Source: a virus
IMG/VR virus record: IMGVR_UViG_3300028581_000002
Location: 1 to 51,834 of that record
DNA: 51,834 nt
Direction: 5' to 3' (one strand)
Made by a program: the position numbers and the translations under genes. The notes below the pieces were generated by a model that was not told where the DNA came from, ran no database searches, and saw nothing but the letters and a program-made list of their open reading frames with translations. Each line of letters begins with the position of its first letter. The first letter of the stretch is position 1. Shown piece after piece: positions 1 to 6,864 of the stretch.

Positions 1-127
1 CCATCCAGATTGAAGTGCCTCTCTCAAAGTATCAAAGAGTTGGGTTAAAGTTTTGACTTTAGTGGCTGCATCGTTTGCCATCTGACCAAGCTTAATTATC
101 TCATCGATTTGTTTCTTTGTGTACCCC
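1..127. repeat. 127-bp exact repeat, left copy (circular closure)
   Basis: These 127 bases are identical to 51708..51834. The reading frame of the tape-measure gene passes through the junction without a break, so the contig is a closed circle or a circularly permuted genome. A length of 127 is a common assembler k-mer size, so the duplication is more likely an assembly overlap than a biological terminal repeat. Confidence 0.95.
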
Positions 128-987
128 ATAGATTTAAGTTGACTCTCGCTTAATTCGCCAGTGAATTTAGCCAATGTTTCTGTTAGAATGTTAGAAGTTA
201 ACCATCCAGATTCAAGTGTTAGCCTGAACGAACCTTGGTCTTTAATCATCTGATCAATATTAACTTTATGTTTGCGAGCTGTCTCTTTTAAGGAGTCTTG
301 GAATACTTGACCGCCCATTCCAGCATTAACGACAGAATTCCAATCCATAAGTTTAACCGTACCAGCAGATAATGCTTGTGAAAGTTGATACATCGCTGTA
401 CTCGCTTGCATTGCGTTTGAGCCCGACACCGCGGCTAAATTAGCTATACCTTTTATGGCTTGAGTTGATGTTTTTAAATCAACACCAGCAGCAGTAAAGG
501 TTCCTATGTTACGGGTCATTTCGGTAAAGTTATAAATGGTTTTGTCAGCATAGGTATTCAATTCGTCTAAGGCAGCGTTTACTTGAGTTAACGTCGTACC
601 CTTACTTGCGGTGTTCGCCAATATTGTTTGTACAGCATTTATTTGTGTTTCGTATTCTTCAAGTCCTTTTCTTAATGGGTCTACCGTAAGGGCCGCAAGC
701 ATGGTTTTTCCAGCGTTAACGGCGGTGTTGGTTATATTCTGAATTGTTGCAATTCCAACAATACCAAGAACATCAAATTTCCTTCTTATAGCGTCAACTC
801 CTGATGCTATTCCATCAAGAGAGAATGCCCTTCCAGCAGCATTAAGATTATTTAAACTTTTTGCCGATGCATCCAAATTAAGACCCTTCTTGAGATTGTC
901 AAGGGACTTTATGCTTGTTTGAACATTAGCCTCAAACTGTTTGTTGTTAAATTGCATATCGACAACGCGTTTATCAACACCACTCAT
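1..987 (-). CDS. Tape measure protein, N-terminal part (continues at 51707)
   Basis: The open frame starts with ATG at 987 (MSGVDKRVVD...) and runs without a stop to base 1, where it continues in frame at 51707 across the circular junction. Joined, the protein is about 1911 residues. The N-terminal third is helical and coiled-coil-like, with the usual tape-measure text on tail length determination (for example TYADKTIYNFTEMTRN and LMDWNSVVNAGMGG). Its ATG overlaps the TGA of the upstream gp10-like gene (984..986), so translation is coupled. The role is to set tail length and occupy the tail tube until DNA injection. Confidence 0.9.
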   Translation of the reverse strand, partial: MSGVDKRVVDMQFNNKQFEANVQTSIKSLDNLKKGLNLDASAKSLNNLNAAGRAFSLDGIASGVDAIRRKFDVLGIVGIATIQNITNTAVNAGKTMLAALTVDPLRKGLEEYETQINAVQTILANTASKGTTLTQVNAALDELNTYADKTIYNFTEMTRNIGTFTAAGVDLKTSTQAIKGIANLAAVSGSNAMQASTAMYQLSQALSAGTVKLMDWNSVVNAGMGGQVFQDSLKETARKHKVNIDQMIKDQGSFRLTLESGWLTSNILTETLAKFTGELSESQLKSMGYTKKQIDEIIKLGQMANDAATKVKTLTQLFDTLREALQSGW

Positions 988-1361
988 GCTCTAGTTACCT
1001 CCCTCCATGCCTCGTCAGCCATTTTATCGATTATGGGTTTCATCGTAGGGTTTATGTAATCACGTCCTTGGACATATCCACCATTTCTAGTACCGTGTCC
1101 ATATTGTAGAATGATTGCTATTGGCACCCCGTCCACAATGTGTGAATTAGTCCAATTAATCACAAATGAATTTCTAAAAGTCTTAATCTCATATCCCCAC
1201 GATGAGGAAGTTAATCCAGAATCCGACGGGGTAGCAGAGGCAAGGGCAGAAACACCTTGTTGACCATACATATTCAAAATTCGTAAGTAATCAACTTTAA
1301 CTGCTTGTTTAAGAAGTTTTTCAGTATTTTTAAAACTTCCTCTATGGCTGATAGCAATCAT
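984..1361 (-). CDS. HK97 gp10-like tail completion protein
   Basis: Protein of about 125 residues. GGAGGG eight bases upstream selects the ATG at 1361 (MIAISHRGSF), not the upstream TTG. Features such as 'ATPSDSGLTSSSWGYEI', 'QYGHGTRNGGYVQGRDYINPT' and a helical end are typical of HK97-gp10-like proteins, which act in head-tail joining. Its position is odd: it usually lies between the capsid and the major tail protein, but here it sits directly upstream of the tape measure and overlaps its start. Family assignment is by motif memory only. Confidence 0.7.
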   Translation of the reverse strand: MIAISHRGSFKNTEKLLKQAVKVDYLRILNMYGQQGVSALASATPSDSGLTSSSWGYEIKTFRNSFVINWTNSHIVDGVPIAIILQYGHGTRNGGYVQGRDYINPTMKPIIDKMADEAWREVTRA

Positions 1362-1380
1362 AATCAACCCTCCTATTCAA

Positions 1381-2070
1381 TTATTGTGGTGTTATTTCGG
1401 AGAGCGGCAATGGATCAAACTTCATGGTAGCGAATCCTCCACGAGGGTACCACATATCTAATAACCATTCGGTGACTATAGTTGTATTAACGGCGTTCGT
1501 AGGGACTAACCATGCTGATGATCGTGCATTAGTATTCAGTAGGTCGTACCAATTATCGCCAATTTTATAATATATCGTGTTGCCGCCTTGCTTTAATGAG
1601 TCTATTACATTATTCACTACATAATACGTGCTTTGCATTTGATATACGTCTATTCCTACTCTTACGCTATTGTTTTCTACCGAGCCTATATTAATGGGAA
1701 AATCTGGAATAACTAGCTGCTTTGATATGGTTGGTGCTTCTGTACTACCTATTTTAAACTCTAAGGTATGTCCTCTTTTTGCTACTGGAACGGTGAATCT
1801 AAATAAATATGTGCCATTTGTGGTGCTTGCCTGTTGATCTATATAAATAATATTTTCACCTGTGACGGGAAGTCCATCCTCTATAACCAGGAATGTTAAT
1901 TGTTTATCTGAGCCTGTAGAGATGACTCCATTTACGTCGATTCTACCACCCTCATACAAATTAACGTTCATGGTTAAGCTGCCAAGAGCGAAAGTATTTA
2001 TACATAGAAGTATGGCTAATAGATTGACAACAAGAATGGAACTTATATTCCTTTGAACTGTCTTATTCAT
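1381..2070 (-). CDS. Exported protein of unknown function in the tail gene cluster
   Basis: 229 residues. The N-terminus has a basic stretch, then a hydrophobic core (ILVVNLLAILLCINTFALG), a convincing signal peptide or membrane anchor. The rest is beta-rich and extracellular in character ('YEGGRIDVNGVIST', 'YIDQQASTTNGTYLFRFTV'), suggesting an Ig-like or surface domain. The ATG at 2070 overlaps the end of the upstream exported protein by eight bases, so the two are probably co-translated. Signal peptides are unexpected among virion genes, so this pair may be a surface-modifying (moron-like) cargo. I do not recognise the family. Confidence 0.75.
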   Translation of the reverse strand: MNKTVQRNISSILVVNLLAILLCINTFALGSLTMNVNLYEGGRIDVNGVISTGSDKQLTFLVIEDGLPVTGENIIYIDQQASTTNGTYLFRFTVPVAKRGHTLEFKIGSTEAPTISKQLVIPDFPINIGSVENNSVRVGIDVYQMQSTYYVVNNVIDSLKQGGNTIYYKIGDNWYDLLNTNARSSAWLVPTNAVNTTIVTEWLLDMWYPRGGFATMKFDPLPLSEITPQ

Positions 2071-2719
2071 GCGTCACACCATCCTTAAGATAAATCGTTA
2101 ATGTGCCATTATCAAATCTGCCTATTCCTATAACCTGTTCTAACTTGATTATATGTACTTCTAACGCATCCATGTCAGTAAATATTAAAGGCGGACTTAT
2201 TATCTTACCAGACGGTAATAATTGTTTATCTATGTATTGTTGATTTAAGTAAAGTTCAAACATGTCAGCGCTTAATGCCTCAGGGACATCTATGCTAAAT
2301 TGAGATCTATAACCATCGATTTTCTTTATTTCGTACTTAGCTATTGATGTCTCTTTACCAGATATATCATATTGGACCAGTGTGTCCACTTTAGCGGGCG
2401 GGATCTCTACAACCTCAAGTACTTCAGGGGTTTGAACTTCTATAACCTCAATTGCCTTAGGTTGCTTTGTTGGTAAAGGGATCTTACTAGGAACGAAACT
2501 TGCTTTTGGAGATGGACTTGGTTTTACCACCGGGGTTGGTGTTGGTTTGGGGACCGATGTTTGTACAGTCTCTATTGGCGCTACAGGCCCTAACTCTAAT
2601 TTATCCTGTGGAACATCATTCAAGAACATTCCACCTATTCCGATTGATCCAGCTATAGCAATTGTACTTAGAGCTGCTATTACCCTTTTTCTATTTTTAC
2701 TTGTGTTTGCAGTAGACAT
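2063..2719 (-). CDS. Membrane-anchored protein with proline-rich stalk
   Basis: 218 residues. A basic start is followed by a hydrophobic anchor (VIAALSTIAIAGSIGIGGMFL) at about residues 13-33, then a Pro/Thr/Lys-rich stalk (TPTPVVKPSPSPKAS) to about residue 110, and a globular beta-rich C-terminus. The layout suggests a protein held in the membrane with its domain spaced away through the cell wall. It begins after a clear AAAGGAGG site and overlaps the next exported gene. Function unknown. It and its neighbour sit between the second tail-tube protein and the gp10-like gene, an unusual place for exported proteins. Confidence 0.75.
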   Translation of the reverse strand: MSTANTSKNRKRVIAALSTIAIAGSIGIGGMFLNDVPQDKLELGPVAPIETVQTSVPKPTPTPVVKPSPSPKASFVPSKIPLPTKQPKAIEVIEVQTPEVLEVVEIPPAKVDTLVQYDISGKETSIAKYEIKKIDGYRSQFSIDVPEALSADMFELYLNQQYIDKQLLPSGKIISPPLIFTDMDALEVHIIKLEQVIGIGRFDNGTLTIYLKDGVTHE

Positions 2720-2734
2720 AATATGCCTCCTTTA

Positions 2735-3697
2735 TTAATTTTGTATTTGTAATGTTCCTATGCTTCCAGTCTCAGTTAGAGCCCTAAATTTAAGTTTAGT
2801 CACAACTGTAGGAACGACTCCTTCATTTTCGTACGTACGTTCATCGTAAAACGCAATCGATAATCTATCAGACTCAAACGTTATAGGTAATGTCCTATAC
2901 TCTGTAGCTACTGGTAATTTACCCGTAAGATCTTCATTGTCTAATAGTATCGAATATCTTGATAAGGATATTAATGGTTGTAGTAGCTGTATTCTAAATT
3001 CACATGAAATGCCAACTATAAGATCTTCTATTGAATACGTAGCAACAAAAGACAGCATACTAGTAACTTCATTAGGGAGTGGTAATCTTGCTGGGGTTAC
3101 GTCTGTCCCATATAAAATATCCTCAAGATATGCTAATTTCACTGGATTTATTTTAGTAGAATCGATAGTTATAGACGCTGTAGGTTTGAACCCTGTGGCT
3201 AATACGGGAGTTGTTGATGCCTCCCAGGAATATGTTAATGCATCAGGCGAATCATTAACAGAACTATAACCTGTTTCTGATGGGGCAACTATTGCTCCGT
3301 AGATAAGATGCAACTTATACCCATGCTCTCCGCCATTAACATCATTGCCGATGGATGTTCTATAACACAGCCCGAATGGTTTTCTTTTCTGTTGTTTTAT
3401 TGTTACACCTGGGGTCATTAATCTTGTTCCATCGCAAACCCCAAATTCTTCTGGGTAGGAATATGCCTCAATCGTCAAACCAAGTTCCTCGACAGATAAT
3501 AAGTTTAGATATTTAATATCGTTTGCATACAAGGGACTTGCTTCTGCACCGGAAGGACTTTCGGTTATCGCTGTTAAACCATTCCACGCAACGCCTATAG
3601 GGTAATCGCCACTAATATCCTGAGGATATAGAACTCCCTGACGTATGCCGGTCTCATATAATTTCTTACCTGATTCTCCCCAAACAAGTTTTGGCAT
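2735..3697 (-). CDS. Second major tail tube protein paralogue, C-terminally extended
   Basis: 320 residues. The first roughly 215 residues are closely similar to the major tail protein at 5533..6189: both start MPKL.W.E.GK..YETG.RQG and share AWNGL.A.TESPSGAEA, KYLNL and QKRK/H-x-FGLCYRT. About 100 extra C-terminal residues (from LSFVATYSIEDLIVG) are absent from the short copy. It probably forms part of the tail tube or a specialised end or surface-decorated subunit. It is separated from the first copy by the two tail chaperones and an amidase, suggesting duplication followed by acquisition of a domain. The start has a strong AAGGAGG site. Confidence 0.8.
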   Translation of the reverse strand: MPKLVWGESGKKLYETGIRQGVLYPQDISGDYPIGVAWNGLTAITESPSGAEASPLYANDIKYLNLLSVEELGLTIEAYSYPEEFGVCDGTRLMTPGVTIKQQKRKPFGLCYRTSIGNDVNGGEHGYKLHLIYGAIVAPSETGYSSVNDSPDALTYSWEASTTPVLATGFKPTASITIDSTKINPVKLAYLEDILYGTDVTPARLPLPNEVTSMLSFVATYSIEDLIVGISCEFRIQLLQPLISLSRYSILLDNEDLTGKLPVATEYRTLPITFESDRLSIAFYDERTYENEGVVPTVVTKLKFRALTETGSIGTLQIQN

Positions 3698-3727
3698 ATT
3701 ATTTCCTCCTTATCTCTCTATCTCTTA

Positions 3728-4477
3728 TCACCCAAGAAGTTTCAATCTGTTTAATATAACAGCAAGTTGCTCTCTTGTTAATAGACCCTTTGGGTCATCG
3801 ACAAGACCGTCCGTATTACCGTCAGAAAATATACCACTAGCAACACCTTTTTGACTAGATTCTAACGCAAAGTTCGACGTTGGTAAACTTGTTAAATACT
3901 CTGTTAATCTGTTGAAAATAGTTTCTCCATCCATATCTTCTTCCTCCTCTATTTTAGGTGCAAGATTAGCATTGACTCTGTTTGCTATGTCATAGTGAAG
4001 TCTATATAAATAGTCTCCAGGGCATTCTTTTTGCGCAAACCAACGATGAACTGTCATGTTCTGTTTACTAACTTGCCCAATTAGGCTTTTATTGCCTTTC
4101 CATAACAATTCTTTAATACCATTCCTTTGACAAATGTCGGTAAGAAGTGATATCAATGCTTCATATGCTTTTTTAGACACTGACCAATTTGGTCCGCCAC
4201 TATTATTCGCCACTTCGATTGTTACTGCACGATTATCGTTTGATGACGAAGATGTACACCACGAACGATCTCTCTCATCGACGTATAAAGCAATACGTCC
4301 ATCAGATCCTATTCCATAATTGCTACTAGCTTCGCTTGACTGGAATATTCTACCACAACTTTCAATAGAAACATTGCCTGCCATACAATGTATAGATATG
4401 GTATCGATTTTATGATTTCTTGGACTGCTCTTATGTGAGCTTATATGCTTATAACAAATTAAAGGACTGTTGCTCAT
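3728..4477 (-). CDS. N-acetylmuramoyl-L-alanine amidase (Amidase_2/PGRP type)
   Basis: 249 residues. An N-terminal zinc amidase domain shows ISIHCMAGN with the first zinc histidine, a VTIEVAN strand and the late HRWF...KECPGDYLY region, which supplies the second histidine and the Cys/Asp side of the site. It would cut the amide between MurNAc and L-alanine in peptidoglycan. After an acidic linker (EEEEDMDGE) the C-terminus ends in GLVDDPKGLLTREQLAVIL, resembling an end domain seen in other gut phage lysins. The gene lies between the tail chaperones and a tail-tube paralogue instead of beside the holin, so it could be a virion-associated lysin or the endolysin itself. Confidence 0.87.
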   Translation of the reverse strand: MSNSPLICYKHISSHKSSPRNHKIDTISIHCMAGNVSIESCGRIFQSSEASSNYGIGSDGRIALYVDERDRSWCTSSSSNDNRAVTIEVANNSGGPNWSVSKKAYEALISLLTDICQRNGIKELLWKGNKSLIGQVSKQNMTVHRWFAQKECPGDYLYRLHYDIANRVNANLAPKIEEEEDMDGETIFNRLTEYLTSLPTSNFALESSQKGVASGIFSDGNTDGLVDDPKGLLTREQLAVILNRLKLLG

Positions 4478-4481
4478 TTTA

Positions 4482-5024
4482 TCACCCCTTAGTATTTAGT
4501 TTTGCTCTTCTAGCATCGTTTGTTGCTTTGTTACGAGCCAATAGTTCTTTCCTGCTCATCTTTTTCTTAGGCGCATTCTCTATATTACACACATCAATAA
4601 GTGTTAATAGTCGATTTAAATGCCATTTCTGACACTCGAATGGTATTGTGGCTGCTACCATCCAATAATAGATAATCTCAGCAGTTATTATTTTGCTGCT
4701 GAATGACTTCTTTTCGTTCTTAGAAATCACGGTCGCAGTCATTGGAGCATCTATGTAATCCCTTACCTGTTTTATTATTTCCGAATCAATAGCCGAGTAA
4801 CATTCGTCGCTAACATTTTGGGTTATGGTCATACAACGTATATAATCTATTGCCTCTTCGAATGACTTCTCGTCTTTCGATAAGAAAGGCTTTCCCCACT
4901 TCGACTCCCATTTTGAAAGGGAGACCAGCGAGTGCTCGATTTGCAATATTTGCTTATTAGAGGTTATAAACTTATTGTTTATATCGTCATATTGCTCGAT
5001 AGCAGGTATCGTGATCTTTAGCAT
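4482..5024 (-). CDS. Tail assembly chaperone-like protein, second of pair
   Basis: 180 residues, mainly helical, with a lysine/arginine-rich end (KKKMSRKELLARNKATNDARRAK). It follows the first chaperone candidate and precedes the amidase; position and size fit the second (gpGT-like) tail chaperone that coats the tape measure during tail assembly. It has its own GGAGA site and ATG, and a 9-bp hairpin lies just upstream (5040..5068). No programmed frameshift joining it to the first protein is visible. Assignment is mostly from synteny. Confidence 0.6.
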   Translation of the reverse strand: MLKITIPAIEQYDDINNKFITSNKQILQIEHSLVSLSKWESKWGKPFLSKDEKSFEEAIDYIRCMTITQNVSDECYSAIDSEIIKQVRDYIDAPMTATVISKNEKKSFSSKIITAEIIYYWMVAATIPFECQKWHLNRLLTLIDVCNIENAPKKKMSRKELLARNKATNDARRAKLNTKG

Positions 5025-5039
5025 GTTGATCTCCTTTTC

Positions 5040-5068
5040 AAAAGGGAAGTCGTTTTGAATTCCCTTTT
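5040..5068 (-). terminator. 9-bp hairpin between the tail chaperone genes
   Basis: AAAAGGGAA (5040..5048) pairs perfectly with TTCCCTTTT (5060..5068) around an 11-base loop, just upstream of the ribosome site of the second chaperone gene. It could be a partial terminator, an RNA-processing site or a translational control hairpin. T-rich sequence follows it on the plus-strand reading only. Confidence 0.55.
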
Positions 5069-5074
5069 ATTTTA

Positions 5075-5458
5075 TTATATATTATTTAGGTTCTTTTTTT
5101 CTATCTTTGGAGTGATACCATTTACAAAAGCTGCAGCAGCCTCTGCGTTTGTAGCCAACTCCATGAATAGTTCACTGTAAGCCTCTGTCTGGGCAAATGA
5201 ATTGCAAATCTCTTTATTCTTAACAAACTCTCTACCATCTGGTGATTTCTCGCCATATGATTTAAGTATTAAGTCTTTAAAGATATCGACAATGCGCTTG
5301 CTATCTTGAGACTCTACAATTTTACCGATCATTTTAACAAGACCGCCATTAACTGATAGTTCCATCTCTGTAATCTCGGCTTTGCTAAGATTGAAATAGA
5401 AATCCTCCGTTCGTGCGTTCCCATCATAGTCGGTATATGTAATCGTCTTTTTTAGCAT
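5075..5458 (-). CDS. Tail assembly chaperone-like protein, first of pair
   Basis: About 127 residues. AAAGGAG selects the ATG at 5458 (MLKKTITYTD), six codons inside the longest frame. The sequence 'TYTDYDGNARTEDFYFNLSK' followed by helices and 'ATNAEAAAAFVNGI' is typical of the small tail chaperone that follows the major tail protein. It ends in an A-rich tract (GAAAAAAAGAAC), but a -1 slip there reaches a stop within a few codons, so no fusion product is expected. Confidence 0.72.
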   Translation of the reverse strand: MLKKTITYTDYDGNARTEDFYFNLSKAEITEMELSVNGGLVKMIGKIVESQDSKRIVDIFKDLILKSYGEKSPDGREFVKNKEICNSFAQTEAYSELFMELATNAEAAAAFVNGITPKIEKKNLNNI

Positions 5459-5487
5459 AGTGTTTTCTCCTTTCAAGAGTATTTTTT

Positions 5488-5527
5488 AAAACATAGAGGA
5501 GCCCTCAGTTGAGAGCCCCAATGTTTT
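5488..5527 (-). terminator. Hairpin after the major tail protein
   Basis: Directly after the tail-tube stop codon, an outer AAAACAT/ATGTTTT stem (5488..5494 with 5521..5527) encloses an inner nine-pair GC-rich stem (GGGGCTCTC with GAGGGCTCC, two G-T pairs) with an AACT loop. A hairpin here would let tail-tube mRNA exceed downstream chaperone mRNA, as is usual after major tail genes. The T-run is short, so it is probably partial or stabilising. Confidence 0.6.
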
Positions 5528-5532
5528 GTTTA

Positions 5533-6189
5533 TCAACCTTCAGCGAATAAGTCCGCAATTTCTGCAGGAAGAGGTAATCTTGCTGGCGCGGTTTCTGTAC
5601 CATAAAGAATACCTTCAAGATCTGCAAGTTTAACTGCATCAACTTTTGTCGAGTCGATTGTTAGAGAAGCAGTTGGTTTGAAGCCTGGAACTGATACTGG
5701 AGTTGTTGTGATTTCCCAGCTAAATGTAATAGCGTCTGGGCTATCGTTAATCGAACTATAACCTTTCTCAGATGGAGCAGCCATCGCGCCATAGATAAGG
5801 TGTAGTTTATAACCATAATCACCTTCCTCAAGGTCGTTACCAAGAACAGTTCTGTAGCATAAGCCAAAGGCGTGTCTCTTTTGTTGACCAATAACAACAC
5901 CTGTAGCAAGTTCAGCAGAACCATCACACACCGCAAATTCGTCAGGGTATGTGTAAGCGTCAAGTGTTGCTCCTAATTCCTCAATAGAAACTAGGTTAAG
6001 ATACTTGATGTCATCGGCATAAATTGGGTTAGCTTCTGCACCAGAAGGACTCTCTGTTACTGCTTGCAAACCGTTCCATGCAACACCAAGAGGATAAGCA
6101 CCATTGGCGTCCTGAGGATACAGAACACCTTGACGTGTGCCAGTTTCATAAAATCTTTTTCCTGTTTCATCCCAAATAAGTTTAGGCAT
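5533..6189 (-). CDS. Major tail (tube) protein
   Basis: 218 residues, starting MPKLIWDETGKRFYETG. Its position after the connector genes and before the tail chaperones, its size, and its strong AAGGAGG site identify it as the tail-tube protein. The core contains AWNGLQAVTESPSGAEA, KRHAFGLCYRT, GYKLHLIYGA and TFSWEITTTPV, typical of phi13/TP901-like tube proteins in gut Firmicutes phages. A paralogue with an added C-terminal region is encoded at 2735..3697. A strong hairpin follows its stop codon. Confidence 0.87.
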   Translation of the reverse strand: MPKLIWDETGKRFYETGTRQGVLYPQDANGAYPLGVAWNGLQAVTESPSGAEANPIYADDIKYLNLVSIEELGATLDAYTYPDEFAVCDGSAELATGVVIGQQKRHAFGLCYRTVLGNDLEEGDYGYKLHLIYGAMAAPSEKGYSSINDSPDAITFSWEITTTPVSVPGFKPTASLTIDSTKVDAVKLADLEGILYGTETAPARLPLPAEIADLFAEG

Positions 6190-6204
6190 ATTTATTTCCT
6201 CCTT

Positions 6205-6525
6205 TTAATAATAAAGCATATATACATCATGATTAAGATTATCCTTTGTAAAATGAGTACTAAACTTACATAAAGGAAAATTCTCAATCTTATCCGGTAT
6301 AACACTATCCGGATCAGCATCAATAACTGTTACTTGATACTGTTTCATGCGATGATATTTAATATCATTAGCATATTTTGTATCTCCCGAACTACGTCCA
6401 TATACAATACATGGATAGTTCATCATTAACGATGCAGGAGGTTGAAAGTACACACGACTTACCTCTTCATTCCTTGTACCGAGTATGTCGATAAACAGAT
6501 CATGAAGTTCAAGTCTACTGCGCAT
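6205..6525 (-). CDS. Tail terminator-like neck protein
   Basis: About 106 residues. GGAGG eight bases upstream of the ATG at 6525 (MRSRLELHDL) decides the start; the longest frame begins earlier at a GTG inside the ribosome site. The text 'YFQPPASLMMNYPCIVYGR' and 'YQVTVIDADPDSVIPDKIE' resembles the small tail terminator or minor capsid proteins found just before the major tail gene. It would cap the tail and join it to the head connector. It overlaps the upstream gene by eleven bases. Confidence 0.65.
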   Translation of the reverse strand: MRSRLELHDLFIDILGTRNEEVSRVYFQPPASLMMNYPCIVYGRSSGDTKYANDIKYHRMKQYQVTVIDADPDSVIPDKIENFPLCKFSTHFTKDNLNHDVYMLYY

Positions 6526-6832
6526 TGTATACACCTCCTAATGTTAAGATGAGGCGGGGCCTCTGGACGTCGATGTTAATAACCTTCCATGAAGCCCCCA
6601 TCCATTTAACATACCTAATAGTATGAAAGTTTTGATACGCAAACGGATCAGCAATAATGCTAATTGAATTATTTATCGTTATATTACTATTGAGATTCTC
6701 TCCTGGCTCTAAACGTCTATTGTTCTTTATAACGTCTCCAGAATAATTATGTTCAGTGGCAACTTCTTTATGTACCCCAGGAGTAGTCTCAACTGTTTCG
6801 ACATAACCAATTAATCCAAAAAACTTTGCCAT
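6515..6832 (-). CDS. Head closure-like connector protein
   Basis: 105 residues, beta-rich ('NNSISIIADPFAYQNFHTIRY', 'GASWKVINIDVQRPRLIL'). The 'W.V..I....PRLIL.LGGVYN' ending is typical of small head-closure or stopper proteins in this position. It follows the capsid gene and precedes the tail terminator candidate. Assignment rests on position, size and that motif. Confidence 0.6.
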   Translation of the reverse strand: MAKFFGLIGYVETVETTPGVHKEVATEHNYSGDVIKNNRRLEPGENLNSNITINNSISIIADPFAYQNFHTIRYVKWMGASWKVINIDVQRPRLILTLGGVYNAQ

Positions 6833-6864
6833 TTCGTTACCTCACTTCCATTTTGAAGATCCGT

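Noticed and set aside
1-127. 127-base direct terminal repeat as a biological packaging end
   Set aside because: The length equals a common assembler k-mer and lies inside the tape-measure gene, which is not a plausible packaging end.
5060-5110. Programmed -1 frameshift joining the two tail chaperones
   Set aside because: A slippery A-run exists at the end of the first gene, but the -1 frame stops within a few codons, and the second gene has its own ribosome site and ATG.
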